Shown here piece by piece: positions 1-8,728 of a stretch of 64,000 bases of DNA (within the stretch, counting starts at the first letter, position 1; each line of letters begins with the position of its first letter). The position numbers and the translations under genes are program-made. Source of the DNA: a virus; IMG/VR virus record IMGVR_UViG_3300042731_008016, positions 1 through 64,000 of that record. The stretch is one strand, 5' to 3'. A model generated the notes under the pieces. The model was not told the DNA's origin and made no database searches. It was given only the letters and a program-made list of their open reading frames with translations.

Positions 1-3000
1 GCTACATTTCTTACTAATGGTACTGATTATTCATTAGAGGATACTTCAACATGGACAGATATTGATATATCTGGTGATACTGGTGGTGAAACTGCAATAG
101 GTGCTATTTTTGAAATAGTTTGTTATGCAAATCAAGTCTATAGAAATTGTGGATTTAGAAAAAATGGAAGTACAGATACTCATATTTCTGGAACTTTTGG
201 ACACACTGGTAATGGTGGAAGGGGTGCTGGAGTTATTGGAGTTGATGGTAGTGAGATTTGTGAAGGTTATATAATAAATACAGATGTTGATTTTTGGTTA
301 GTTGGTTATATTACTGCTGATACTACATTTAACACTAATGCCACAGATTATTCATTGGGTTCTACTGGTAGCTATCAAGATTTAACTACATTACCAACTG
401 GTGCAACTGGGGGAATTATTGATGTTGTTTGCCCTTATTATTATATTTGTGCATTAAGAAAAAACGGATCTAGTGAAGATATATATTTATATGGAACGCA
501 AAGGATGTTCGGGTTAATAGAAGCTGATGAGGATAGAATTATAGAAGGAAAAATAAATAATGTTAATGTTGATTTTTGGTTAGTTGGTTATTTTAGTGAG
601 GGTAGCACTACTTCTACTAAGACAGTTTCAGCTAAGGCACATGTATTGAGTTCTGGTGTAACTAAAACAATTCAGGCAAAAGCAAAAATTCAAATTGGGC
701 ATACAAAAACGATTACGGCAAAAGTAAGAATTAAAATAAGCAATTTTCAAACAATTGCTTCAAAAGCTGCGATTATCAATTTAACTCCAGCTCATTTCCT
801 AGATGATGTCCAACAGCAAAGTGGTAATTCATGGGCATCTGTTGCCAAGAAAATTCCAGCTAGTCATTTCTATAGAAAAGCAAGCCAAGGAGTAACACCA
901 AGCCACAATTTTGAAATCTTTAGTGTAAAAACATTATTTCAATGGTCAGACTCTGATAAAGAACAGGGAACTTTACGATGCAAAATTTATGAAACATCTG
1001 GAGAAACCCCAACAGGATCACCAATAGCCACAGCTATTAATACTCAAGAAATGGCTGATATCAAATATTGGGGTGATGATGCTCCTAATTATACAATATC
1101 TTACTTTTACTTTGCTCCTGGAACAGTTTTAGAATCAGGAACTAAATATTGTATTGTTTTAGAGGTTGATAATAACGATTTACCAACTGGCAATGATCTA
1201 AATACCTTTATTCAAACAACTAATCCCTATGCTGGTGGTTTATTCTCGCAAGAAAGATCAATAGATGATGGTGAAAGCTGGCACTGGACATATAGTAGTG
1301 CAAACGATCTTTACTTTGCAGCAGAAGAGTATGGAACTAGACAAACAATTACTATCACAGCTAAAAGTCGCATCCAAATAGAATCAACTCAAACAACAAC
1401 TTCAAAAGCAAGAATTCAAATTAGCGAAACTCAAACTATAGATACTAAAGCGAATATTTTCGGCACAACTTCACGAATAATAACCGTAAAAGTAAATATT
1501 AAAAAATTATCAACTCAAACGATTTCAGTTAAGGGAAAAATTACGACAATAAGCACGCAAGCAATAAATGCTCTTGGACGAATTACTTCTACATACAACG
1601 AACAGACTATTGAGGCTAAAACCAGAATCCAAAAATCTACCACTTACACAATAACTGCAAAAGGAAGAATCAGCGTAGGTAGAGAAGAGACCATCACTGC
1701 AAAAGGTAGAATTAGAAAACAATTCAGTCAAACTATTAATGCTAAAGGGAGAATTCAGAAAAGTTTTGGTCAAACACTTTCTGTGCTAGGTCGAATTCAA
1801 AAACAATTCCAAGCTACAATTAATGCTTTGGGAAGAATTGAAATAACTAAAACTAAAACCATTAGCACTTTGGGAAGAATCCAATTAGGTGGAGATAAAA
1901 ATATAGAAGCTAAGGCTAACATTAAAGCAACTCAATCCCAAACAACATCGTCATTAGCAGCTATCAAGAGAACATTTGAAAAAACTATCACCGCTGTTGG
2001 TCGAATTACCATATTTTCAGAACAAACAATTGACTCTAAAGCGAGTATTGGTAAGACATTTACACGAACAGTAAATGCTATCGGACGAATCCAAAAACAA
2101 TTTGACCAAACCATCTCAGCATTAGGAAGAATCCAAAAAGAGGCCATTCAAACAATTGAGGCTCTAGGTAGAGTTCAAATTGGAAGCACTCAAACCGTTA
2201 ACACCAAAGCAGCTATCCAAAGATCGGTAGAAAAAAATATTAGTGTTCTTGGAAGAATCACGATTATTTCTATCCAAACAGTCAGCACTCTAACTGATAT
2301 TAAAAAGCAAACAAACAAAATTATAAGAGCCATAGGAAGAATTGGAATAGCTGAAGGTAAAAATATCGAGGCCAAAGGTAATATCAAAGCAAATCTAGAA
2401 CAAATTGTTTCTGCCAAAACTGCAATTCAAAGAAGTTTTGAACAAAACATTGAAACCAAAGCTAGAATTACTATTGTCAATGAGCAAACAATTGAGGCTA
2501 AAGCTGACATTAAAGTTAATCAAATTCAAACCATAAATTCAAAAGCTAGAATTACTATTACAAACCAAAAAACAATAGAGATTCTAAGTCGAATTCAAAA
2601 ACAATTCACTCAAAATATTAGTGTTTTAGGTAGAATTACGGTAAATACCTCTCAAACATTATCTACAAAAGCTGCTATTTTGAAAAACTTTACCAAGACA
2701 ATCAGTGCTTTGGGAAAAATCGCAATTAGCTCTACTCAAACCATAGATGTCAAAGCTTCGATTAAAAAATTAACTGAAAGAACAATTCAGGTAAAGGGTC
2801 GAATTCAAATAAGTAGTGAAAAATCACTCACTTCTAAGGGAAATATCAAGAGAGAGCAGTCTCAAATAATAAGTGCTCTTGGAGACATCAAGAAACAATT
2901 CGAGCAAACCATAGAGACAGTTGGACGTATTCAAATATCTACCGAACAGCAAATCAATGCTATCGGTAATATCCTTGTAACCCAACCAAAAACTATATCA

Positions 3001-4011
3001 GCCAGAGGAAGAATAACACGCACATTCTCAAAGACAATTTCTGCTCTTGGAAGAATAGAAAAGCAATTTAGCCAAACAATTTCTGCTCTCGGACGAATAA
3101 CCATTTCAACTGAACAAAACATCTCTACTAAAGCTGCAATTAGACGAGTATTTACTCAAACAGTTGAAGGTAAAGGAAGAATATCTATCACGTCTGAGCA
3201 ACAAATATCTGCTAGAGCCGATATTAAAAAGGAACTATCTCAGACAGTAGAGGCTAAAGGTCGGATCGGGTTGGTGGAAAATGTTCAAACCGTAGAAGCT
3301 AAAGCTAATATCTTGGCAATCCTAGAACAAAGCATAGAGGCTCTTGGTACTATTAAAAAAACGTTCTCACAAACAGTCTTAGCAATTGGTCGAATTGAAA
3401 TCAGCACAAACCAAACAATTGATGCCATCGGTAATATAAAGGCAACTCAATCTAAAACAGTTAATGCTAAAGGTAGAATTACTAATAACTACAGTCAAAC
3501 AGTAAATGCTCTTGGACGAATCATAGCCACAACAAATCAAGAAATAACTGTAGAAATCAAAGGTTCAATTAAAAAGAATCTATCACAAACAGTTGAATTT
3601 AAAGGTAAAATCCAAATTTTCAGTGAACAAACTATCGTTGTAAATGCAGATATTAAACTTGAGCAAAGTAAAACAATTTTTGCAAAAGCGTCTTTATTCT
3701 CAGTCACCATACAAACAGTTCAAGCCAAAGCTCAATTGCAAACAGGTGGCGAGGAGCAAACTATACAAACAGGCGCCCGTATTGTAAGATTAAGAACAGA
3801 GACAATTTCTGCTAAAGCAAGGATTATAACCTATGCGATAGTAGAAATTATCGACAGAGTTAGAAGTCAAGACCTTATCGAAGAGTTAACTTATGTTAAA
3901 TCTAGAGTGAGAGCAGTCTCATATAGTAAGGTCTCAGTAGTAAATATCTGTGATCCTAGCAGAGTAGTCCGAACTAAATGGATGACTACTAAGGCCAGAA
4001 TTACACATTAA
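1..4011 (+). CDS. Partial giant repeat-rich virion fibre or decoration protein
   Basis: The frame is already open at base 1, so the start lies upstream; at least 1,336 residues are encoded. Order: two tandem copies (about 115 residues each) of a domain sharing the phrase VDFWLVGY; four 14-residue units; a unique segment of about 180 residues resembling a surface beta-sandwich (contains ESGTKYCIVLEV); then about sixty more 14-residue units (consensus xTIxAKxRI) to the C-terminus. It ends just before a strong ribosome site for the neck gene, a position where head decoration fibres often sit. I infer a long fibrous surface protein; head versus tail is not shown. No catalytic motif seen. Confidence 0.75.
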   Translation, partial: ATFLTNGTDYSLEDTSTWTDIDISGDTGGETAIGAIFEIVCYANQVYRNCGFRKNGSTDTHISGTFGHTGNGGRGAGVIGVDGSEICEGYIINTDVDFWLVGYITADTTFNTNATDYSLGSTGSYQDLTTLPTGATGGIIDVVCPYYYICALRKNGSSEDIYLYGTQRMFGLIEADEDRIIEGKINNVNVDFWLVGYFSEGSTTSTKTVSAKAHVLSSGVTKTIQAKAKIQIGHTKTITAKVRIKISNFQTIASKAAIINLTPAHFLDDVQQQSGNSWASVAKKIPASHFYRKASQGVTPSHNFEIFSVKTLFQWSDSDKEQGTLRCKIYETSGETPTGSPIATAINTQEMADIKYWGDDAPNYTISYFYFAPGTVLESGTKYCIVLEVDNNDLPTGNDLNTFIQTTNPYAGGLFSQERSIDDGESWHWTYSSANDLYFAAEEYGTRQTITITAKSRIQIESTQTTTSKARIQISETQTIDTKANIFGTTSRIITVKVNIKKLSTQTISVKGKITTISTQAINALGRITSTYNEQTIEAKTRIQKSTTYTITAKGRISVGREETITAKGRIRKQFSQTINAKGRIQKSFGQTLSVLGRIQKQFQATINALGRIEITKTKTISTLGRIQLGGDKNIEAKANIKATQSQTTSSLAAIKRTFEKTITAVGRITIFSEQTIDSKASIGKTFTRTVNAIGRIQKQFDQTISALGRIQKEAIQTIEALGRVQIGSTQTVNTKAAIQRSVEKNISVLGRITIISIQTVSTLTDIKKQTNKIIRAIGRIGIAEGKNIEAKGNIKANLEQIVSAKTAIQRSFEQNIETKARITIVNEQTIEAKADIKVNQIQTINSKARITITNQKTIEILSRIQKQFTQNISVLGRITVNTSQTLSTKAAILKNFTKTISALGKIAISSTQTIDVKASIKKLTERTIQVKGRIQISSEKSLTSKGNIKREQSQIISALGDIKKQFEQTIETVGRIQISTEQQINAIGNILVTQPKTISARGRITRTFSKTISALGRIEKQFSQTISALGRITISTEQNISTKAAIRRVFTQTVEGKGRISITSEQQISARADIKKELSQTVEAKGRIGLVENVQTVEAKANILAILEQSIEALGTIKKTFSQTVLAIGRIEISTNQTIDAIGNIKATQSKTVNAKGRITNNYSQTVNALGRIIATTNQEITVEIKGSIKKNLSQTVEFKGKIQIFSEQTIVVNADIKLEQSKTIFAKASLFSVTIQTVQAKAQLQTGGEEQTIQTGARIVRLRTETISAKARIITYAIVEIIDRVRSQDLIEELTYVKSRVRAVSYSKVSVVNICDPSRVVRTKWMTTKARITH
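1340..3940 (+). repeat. About sixty tandem 42-base coding repeats (14-residue units)
   Basis: Units follow one another at exactly 14 residues over most of the stretch, for example QTISALGRIQKEAI then QTIEALGRVQIGST. Positions Q/K1, T2, I/V3, A5, K/L6, R8 and I9 are conserved and the rest vary. DNA copies have diverged, so this is an old amplification and not a recent slippage product. The alternating hydrophobic pattern suggests short beta strands stacked in a solenoid or prism (inference). Confidence 0.85.
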
Positions 4012-4025
4012 AAAGGAGGTAAAAT

Positions 4026-5000
4026 ATGATCGACCAAATATTAAAAGATACCTCTGACAAGATTGAAGTCGACATTTACTATAACAATGTCCTGACTCCA
4101 CCTGATTCAATTAGTATTAGGGAAATAAGAGACCCAAATGGAAATATTATCCTAACCAATCAATCAGTTACCGCAGGATCAACCACTGGAAGATATGAAT
4201 ACACCATGGGAGCAGCTTACACCTCTACTCTTGGTGTATACACTGCCATTTGGAGATTTGTAATCAATAGCGCTACTTATGAGCATACTCAATATTTTGA
4301 GGTTGTCTCTTCTCTTCGTCAGGGATATATCACACCATACGAAGTAAGACAGAAAACTGTTTATGAGGGAATCACCGATGATAGCCCGACTGATGCTGTT
4401 CTTCAAAAGTATATTGATAGATCCACAGCCATAATGGACAACTTTTTCGGTGGTTCAATTAACTACGCTATTTACACAGAAAAAAGACGCTGTGTTTTAG
4501 ATAAAGTTCATAATGGAGTTCATATCCAATTGAAATATAGACCGATTGTGAGTTTAACTTCAGTTCAATTAATGCAAGGTCCAACTAATACTCTAGATCT
4601 TGATACTGATTACATCAGAATTAATGAAGAGGCTGGTTATCTAGAATATTTTAATGATATCAGCGTTCCAACTTTAAGAATTTGTACTTTTGATCCATCA
4701 AGAACACAAATTATTCCTGTCGCCACCGTTGTTTATACAGCTGGATATGTAACTGTACCAGATAACGTAAAAGAAGCTGCAGCAATGTTAGTTGAATTCT
4801 TATACAAACAAACAAAAGGTGATGATAAACAATTGGTAAGATTCACTATTGATGAGGTAACTGAACAATACAGGACATCAAAAACCGAAGAATCAGCGAT
4901 GGCAGAATTAGGAGTCGGTAGTGTGCAACCAATATTAAAACTATTAAGACCATACAGATTGCCATATAAGACTTTGCCGTTTGTTGGTCCACTAGGATAA
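4026..5000 (+). CDS. Head-tail connector (neck) protein with N-terminal Ig-like domain
   Basis: The start is set by AAAAAGGAGG seven bases upstream. Residues 1-95 look like an immunoglobulin-type beta domain (GRYEYTMGAAYTSTLGVYTA). Residues 100-320 resemble the gp6/gp15-type head-tail connector: a helical N-part (TPYEVRQKT), a central strand region (YRPIVSLTSVQL) and a helix beginning VPDNVKEAAAMLVEFLYK. Such proteins form the ring under the portal. Neighbours are the head-closure and tail-completion genes, in the usual siphovirus order. Family assignment is from pattern and position only. Confidence 0.7.
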   Translation: MIDQILKDTSDKIEVDIYYNNVLTPPDSISIREIRDPNGNIILTNQSVTAGSTTGRYEYTMGAAYTSTLGVYTAIWRFVINSATYEHTQYFEVVSSLRQGYITPYEVRQKTVYEGITDDSPTDAVLQKYIDRSTAIMDNFFGGSINYAIYTEKRRCVLDKVHNGVHIQLKYRPIVSLTSVQLMQGPTNTLDLDTDYIRINEEAGYLEYFNDISVPTLRICTFDPSRTQIIPVATVVYTAGYVTVPDNVKEAAAMLVEFLYKQTKGDDKQLVRFTIDEVTEQYRTSKTEESAMAELGVGSVQPILKLLRPYRLPYKTLPFVGPLG

Positions 5001-5004
5001 AGCC

Positions 5005-5433
5005 ATGAGCATTCGAAGAATACCTGATAGGTATTTAATCACTAGATTATATTTTTTTAGAGAAAGCACAATCATTGATAGCGTTGGAGATCATGATGTT
5101 AGTGAAACATTAGCATACGCTGAAGTTAAAGCCAGTGTCCAACCAAAAACGAGTGATATTTCTTACGAGCTTGCTGGAGTTACTCATAGACAAACTCATG
5201 TTGCCAGATTCAATCGATTTGAAGATGATACTCTTAGATTAATTCAACCAACTGATAGAGCTCTAGACAAAGAAACTGGAATGAGTTTTATGATTCTGGC
5301 AATAAAAAATTGGCAAGCAGCTCAAGACAGTATTAGTGATAGCCATCATATAAGTTTGATATTAAAGAATGTAACTGGCCAATATGACACAACTCAATTC
5401 AAGACAGTTACTTCGAAAGCACGAATATCATGA
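5005..5433 (+). CDS. Head-closure/head-tail joining protein with C-terminal repeat unit
   Basis: 142 residues, four bases after the connector gene. Size, order and a middle beta region (QPKTSDISYELAGVTHRQTHVARF) fit a siphovirus head-closure protein acting as stopper below the connector. The last 13 residues (FKTVTSKARIS) match the 14-residue repeat that fills the giant upstream protein, so a single repeat unit has been appended to a neck protein. This odd tail is directly visible; its role is unknown. Confidence 0.6.
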   Translation: MSIRRIPDRYLITRLYFFRESTIIDSVGDHDVSETLAYAEVKASVQPKTSDISYELAGVTHRQTHVARFNRFEDDTLRLIQPTDRALDKETGMSFMILAIKNWQAAQDSISDSHHISLILKNVTGQYDTTQFKTVTSKARIS

Positions 5434-5492
5434 GAAATAAAGTTGTAACTCTAAGAAATATAACAAAATTATAAATTATTAAAAAGGCTAAT

Positions 5493-6008
5493 TTGAAATT
5501 AGGTTTATCTTTATCTGGCATCAATCAAACAATAAAAAATCTTGAAGGTGCTGGCTTTGTTCTTCAAACAAACTTTAAATCCGAGCTAATCAATCAAGGA
5601 AAAAGTTTGAAAAATAAAGCCAAAGAAATTCTAGAGAGAGAATCTAGTCTTCGAACTAATAAGAGATTTTGGACTGGTAAACTTCAAGACTCTATAGAGA
5701 TGAACATTCTTCATGAAAAAGGTGATATTATTGGTATTAGTGTTGGACCAGATATGAGGAAAGTTCCTTATGCAGAGTGGGTTGAAATAGGGCACTATGT
5801 TTATGGAGGATTTTATAGCACCAAAGGAGATTGGTGGGAAGGTTATCACTATATGGAGCAAACTTACGCTGAAGTAGAACCAAATATTGCAAAACAAATA
5901 GCTGATACCTTAAAAGTTAAACTCAATAGTTATGCCAGAACTGCATCAAAGAGAACTCAACATAAAAAGACAGGTCGCTTTGTAGCAGGATTCGGAGGTT
6001 GGAACTAA
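5493..6008 (+). CDS. HK97 gp10-like tail completion/neck protein
   Basis: 171 residues. The start is a TTG preceded by AAAAGG; no ATG fits before the conserved part. N-terminal helices (KSLKNKAKEILE) lead into a strand-rich core with VGPDMRKVPYAEWVEIGHYVYGG, the pattern of gp10-like minor virion proteins (PxAxxxExG). It lies between head closure and tail terminator, as expected for a protein joining tail to head. Its stop and the next ATG are one base apart. Confidence 0.65.
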   Translation: MKLGLSLSGINQTIKNLEGAGFVLQTNFKSELINQGKSLKNKAKEILERESSLRTNKRFWTGKLQDSIEMNILHEKGDIIGISVGPDMRKVPYAEWVEIGHYVYGGFYSTKGDWWEGYHYMEQTYAEVEPNIAKQIADTLKVKLNSYARTASKRTQHKKTGRFVAGFGGWN

Positions 6009-6009
6009 T

Positions 6010-6450
6010 ATGTCAACATACGACAAAAACATACACTATCTAAAAGAAGCAATATTTAGCAAATTAAATAATAGCTCTGATTTGGCTACTTTATTGGGAG
6101 GATCTGGTAGAATTTATCATCGACAACCACCCAACGAAGCCAAATATCCCTGCCTAATTTATTCTATTATCAATGACACTGATAATGTATTCAATGAAGA
6201 TCGATCAACTGGCGAGGTAACAAGAGCATTTATTAGAATTAGTATTTTTTCAAAGTCGAAAAAAACCGAGGAGTCTGACAACATAGAAGCTAAGGTTAAA
6301 TCGCTTTTACACGGCCAACGTACTTTGGACACTACTAAGATAATTTGCTATAGTTGTTATAGGGACAACCTCTTAGAGCCCAGAAGAGACCCTGATGATA
6401 AAATTTGGATAACCCAAACTAGATATCGGACAAGTTGGGCAGTAAAATAA
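6010..6450 (+). CDS. Tail terminator protein
   Basis: 146 residues. Fits the siphovirus tail-terminator (DUF3168-like) pattern: an N-terminal helix followed by IYHRQPPNEAKYPCLIYSI and later strands with RTYRTSW-like ends. These proteins cap the tail tube and set its end. Position just before the tube genes supports the call. Translation is probably coupled to the gp10-like gene because the two genes almost touch. Confidence 0.65.
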   Translation: MSTYDKNIHYLKEAIFSKLNNSSDLATLLGGSGRIYHRQPPNEAKYPCLIYSIINDTDNVFNEDRSTGEVTRAFIRISIFSKSKKTEESDNIEAKVKSLLHGQRTLDTTKIICYSCYRDNLLEPRRDPDDKIWITQTRYRTSWAVK

Positions 6451-6476
6451 GTTAGAAGGAATAGTAGGAGGAATTT

Positions 6477-6830
6477 ATGACAACTCAAGTAAAAGTTCAA
6501 ACAAATCCTAAAGGTACGCTTGTTAAAAAGCCATCATATCTTTTGGAACTTGAAGCTAAATGGAAAAGATGGACAGGTATCGACGATAAAGAAGCTTTTG
6601 AAGCTCTCAAGGATTTATCTGGCGACCTATGGGGTGAATTAAGAAAACTTGAGGCACAACTCTGTAAAGAAATTGAAAACAGAGAATTGCCAGAAGATTT
6701 CAAAGAATTCACTAAAGCCAAAATCAGAGATACTTGGAGAGATATTATTGGCCACCAAAAAATTGGTTTGGACAAACTCTGCATAGTAGTTAGAAGATAC
6801 CTTGACGAAGACGTTAAGGAGGACAAATAA
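6477..6830 (+). CDS. Conserved-position hypothetical virion-region protein
   Basis: 117 residues, helical and charged (LELEAKWKRWTGIDDKEAFEALKDLSG), with a good AGTAGGAGG site. No domain recognised. It sits between tail terminator and tail tube in the late operon, so a small structural or assembly role is likely but unproven. Confidence 0.7.
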   Translation: MTTQVKVQTNPKGTLVKKPSYLLELEAKWKRWTGIDDKEAFEALKDLSGDLWGELRKLEAQLCKEIENRELPEDFKEFTKAKIRDTWRDIIGHQKIGLDKLCIVVRRYLDEDVKEDK

Positions 6831-6833
6831 AAT

Positions 6834-7280
6834 ATGAACAAAACAAGAAGATCACGATCTTCTGAACCAGAAGAAAAGATCGAGACCAAAGCAGTCATCG
6901 AAGAACCTAAGGACGAAGTTGAATCAACTAAATCTGAGGAGACTAAAGATGATGACGAAGTAACTGTTGTCTCTCGTCCAAAAAAGATCGTTCGAAAAGG
7001 TACTACTAAATCATCTCGACCTCAAGTAAAATATAGAGAGGTAGTATATCTCGGCACTGCCGATAAATCTACTGTAAGAGGTGCGGTAACAGGCAATAAA
7101 TACACATTCATAAAAGATGAGTATGATATGCCAGTAGCAGTAAATGTAGATGAAAGAGACTACCCTGCAGTTATCGCTCTTAAAGGAAAAGGTTGCGCTC
7201 GAAGGGACCCACGAGCTTTATTTATGAATAAACAAGATTGGGACCTAGAAATAGCATCAGCTAAACGAGCAAATAGTTAA
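6834..7280 (+). CDS. Hypothetical virion-region protein with disordered acidic N-terminus
   Basis: 148 residues. Residues 1-60 are low-complexity and rich in Glu, Lys and Asp; residues 60-148 look folded (YREVVYLGTADKSTVRGAVTG). AAGGAGG lies about 12 bases before the ATG. Position before the tube gene suggests an assembly or minor tail protein. Not recognised. Confidence 0.7.
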   Translation: MNKTRRSRSSEPEEKIETKAVIEEPKDEVESTKSEETKDDDEVTVVSRPKKIVRKGTTKSSRPQVKYREVVYLGTADKSTVRGAVTGNKYTFIKDEYDMPVAVNVDERDYPAVIALKGKGCARRDPRALFMNKQDWDLEIASAKRANS

Positions 7281-7332
7281 AGTCATAGTTTCAGTGTCAG
7301 ATCGTTATTAAAATTTTAGGAGGATTCAAACT

Positions 7333-7893
7333 ATGGCAGTCACAACCACAAACATTAACGTTTCTGGTGCCGTGGTCAGATTAGGAGGAACCGTAACAGC
7401 TGACGGCGGAAACGCCGACTGGTACGATGTAAGCCCCCAAGGAACTGATGTCGGATGTACTCAAGGAGGAGTTACTGTAACTTACTCTCTTGATTTATCT
7501 GATATCTTCTGTGATCAAATCACCGTCCCAGTTGATGTTGCTATAACAGGTGAGACAGCTGCAATCGAATTCTCAATGTTAGAATCTACAGCCGAAAACA
7601 TGAAGCTGGCTTTAGCTGACTTCGCTTCGTCAGAAGATGAAGCTGGAGTTGCTTACTGGCTTGGTGTTGGTGGTATTAACACAGTTTCGTTCACACCACT
7701 TGAGCTAGAGATTACTGACAACGACACAGGATATTTGACAACCTGGACATTCTTCAGAACAATCTGTGGCGGAATCGAGACTAACTTTGAGAGAGAGAAT
7801 CCAACTGCATTTGGTGTTACGTTTACAGCCTACGCTGATACAACACATAGCAGTGGAAAACAGCTGTTTCAAGTTCGACAGAACAAGGCATAA
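7333..7893 (+). CDS. Major tail tube protein
   Basis: 186 residues, strand-rich, with AGGAGG upstream. The opening VRLGGTVTADGGNADWYDVS, the central EFSMLESTAENMKLAL and the closing AFGVTFTAYADTT follow the fold of siphovirus tube subunits. It is immediately followed by the frameshifted chaperone pair and the tape measure, which is the standard order. It would polymerise as hexameric rings around the tape measure. Confidence 0.75.
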   Translation: MAVTTTNINVSGAVVRLGGTVTADGGNADWYDVSPQGTDVGCTQGGVTVTYSLDLSDIFCDQITVPVDVAITGETAAIEFSMLESTAENMKLALADFASSEDEAGVAYWLGVGGINTVSFTPLELEITDNDTGYLTTWTFFRTICGGIETNFERENPTAFGVTFTAYADTTHSSGKQLFQVRQNKA

Positions 7894-7927
7894 ACGAAGC
7901 GTAACACCCCTATAAGTTAGGAGTATT

Positions 7928-8404
7928 ATGTCTGAAGATGCTATAAATAAACCAGTAGAAACAAAAAAAACTGGAGAAAATACTGGTGGCGAAACAACCG
8001 CTAGTATTTCTTTTGGAGAAAGTAAATATACCCTCAAAAAATTGAAAGCGGGTAAATTTTATGCTGCCTTAAAAGTCTACATGCAGATGATTAAGGAAAT
8101 TGCTCCAGGAGCACAGGCCCCAGGTGAAGAAGCAACTGTCGATTTTGACAAGCTAGTTGTTAGCATGTTTGAAAGTTGGCCAGAAAAGATGGTTGATTTT
8201 ATCGCCATCTGTTGCTCAACCGTAGAATCAGAAACACCGTTAACAAAAGAATATATTTTAGAAGAGGCATACCCAGAGCAAATCTCTGAAGTTTTCGAAA
8301 CTTGTTTGAAACTCAATAACGTGGGTGCAAACTTAAAAAACTTCGTCGCCCCTATAGGAAAGCTGGGGGCAGAGGTACAGGAGGCCAAGCAGCCCAAAAA
8401 GTAA
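7928..8404 (+). CDS. Tail assembly chaperone G
   Basis: 158 residues between tube and tape measure, the place of the lambda gpG equivalent. It has a small beta start (TASISFGESKYTLKKLKAGKF) followed by helices. The gene ends in codons CCC AAA AAG TAA, and the -1 frame is open across the stop into the next segment, so a minority product extends into the T domain. These chaperones coat the tape measure during tail assembly and are not in the finished particle. Confidence 0.75.
   Translation: MSEDAINKPVETKKTGENTGGETTASISFGESKYTLKKLKAGKFYAALKVYMQMIKEIAPGAQAPGEEATVDFDKLVVSMFESWPEKMVDFIAICCSTVESETPLTKEYILEEAYPEQISEVFETCLKLNNVGANLKNFVAPIGKLGAEVQEAKQPKK
8393..8404 (+). promoter_or_regulatory. Programmed -1 frameshift site of the tail chaperone pair
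   Basis: The zero frame reads CCC AAA AAG TAA. A -1 slip on the A-run (C AAA AAG) restores an open frame that runs through to 8727. It resembles the AAAAAAG class of slippery site, but the first base is C, so it is not a perfect XXXYYYZ heptamer. The open -1 frame from here to the T domain is seen directly. Confidence 0.65.
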
Positions 8405-8727
8405 GGGTACCTAGTATCGACTTCTTATATTGGTGTTTTGATATTTTAGCTTTCCGTTACGGTTGGACCAAACAATACATGGAAGAAGAATTGTATTGGG
8501 AGGAATTCTGGAAATTCGTTCAAATGGCATCCAACTTTACGGCAGACGAAAAAAATGCCGATCTGCGATTCCATTTCATGCTACACGCTGACAAAAAATC
8601 TGCGAGAAAGTGGAAAGATTTACCTATACCATTCCCTGCGGAAAACGACGATAACATTGCTCAAGATAAGAGTGGCATTACTCAACTGCCTCCTCATTTG
8701 AGAGGCTCAGTCATAAGGGAAGACTAA
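8398..8727 (+). CDS. Tail assembly chaperone T domain (made by -1 frameshift)
   Basis: The segment is open in the -1 frame of the G gene and reads SIDFLYWCFDILAFRYGWTK, typical of gpT-type C-domains, before the internal ATG at 8479. Taking that ATG as the start would lose this conserved part, so I treat the segment as the extension of G, giving a G-T fusion of about 266 residues. The T domain binds tube subunits while G binds the tape measure. It ends just before the tape measure start. Confidence 0.7.
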   Translation, partial: KVRVPSIDFLYWCFDILAFRYGWTKQYMEEELYWEEFWKFVQMASNFTADEKNADLRFHFMLHADKKSARKWKDLPIPFPAENDDNIAQDKSGITQLPPHLRGSVIRED

Positions 8728-8728
8728 T

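Noticed and set aside
1525-3122. Open frames on the minus strand within the repeat gene
   Set aside because: They are shadows of the 42-base repeats, have no ribosome sites, and are composed of mirror-image repeats.
6497-6898. 133-residue minus-strand ORF
   Set aside because: Antisense to two well-supported late genes with good ribosome sites; no evidence of its own.
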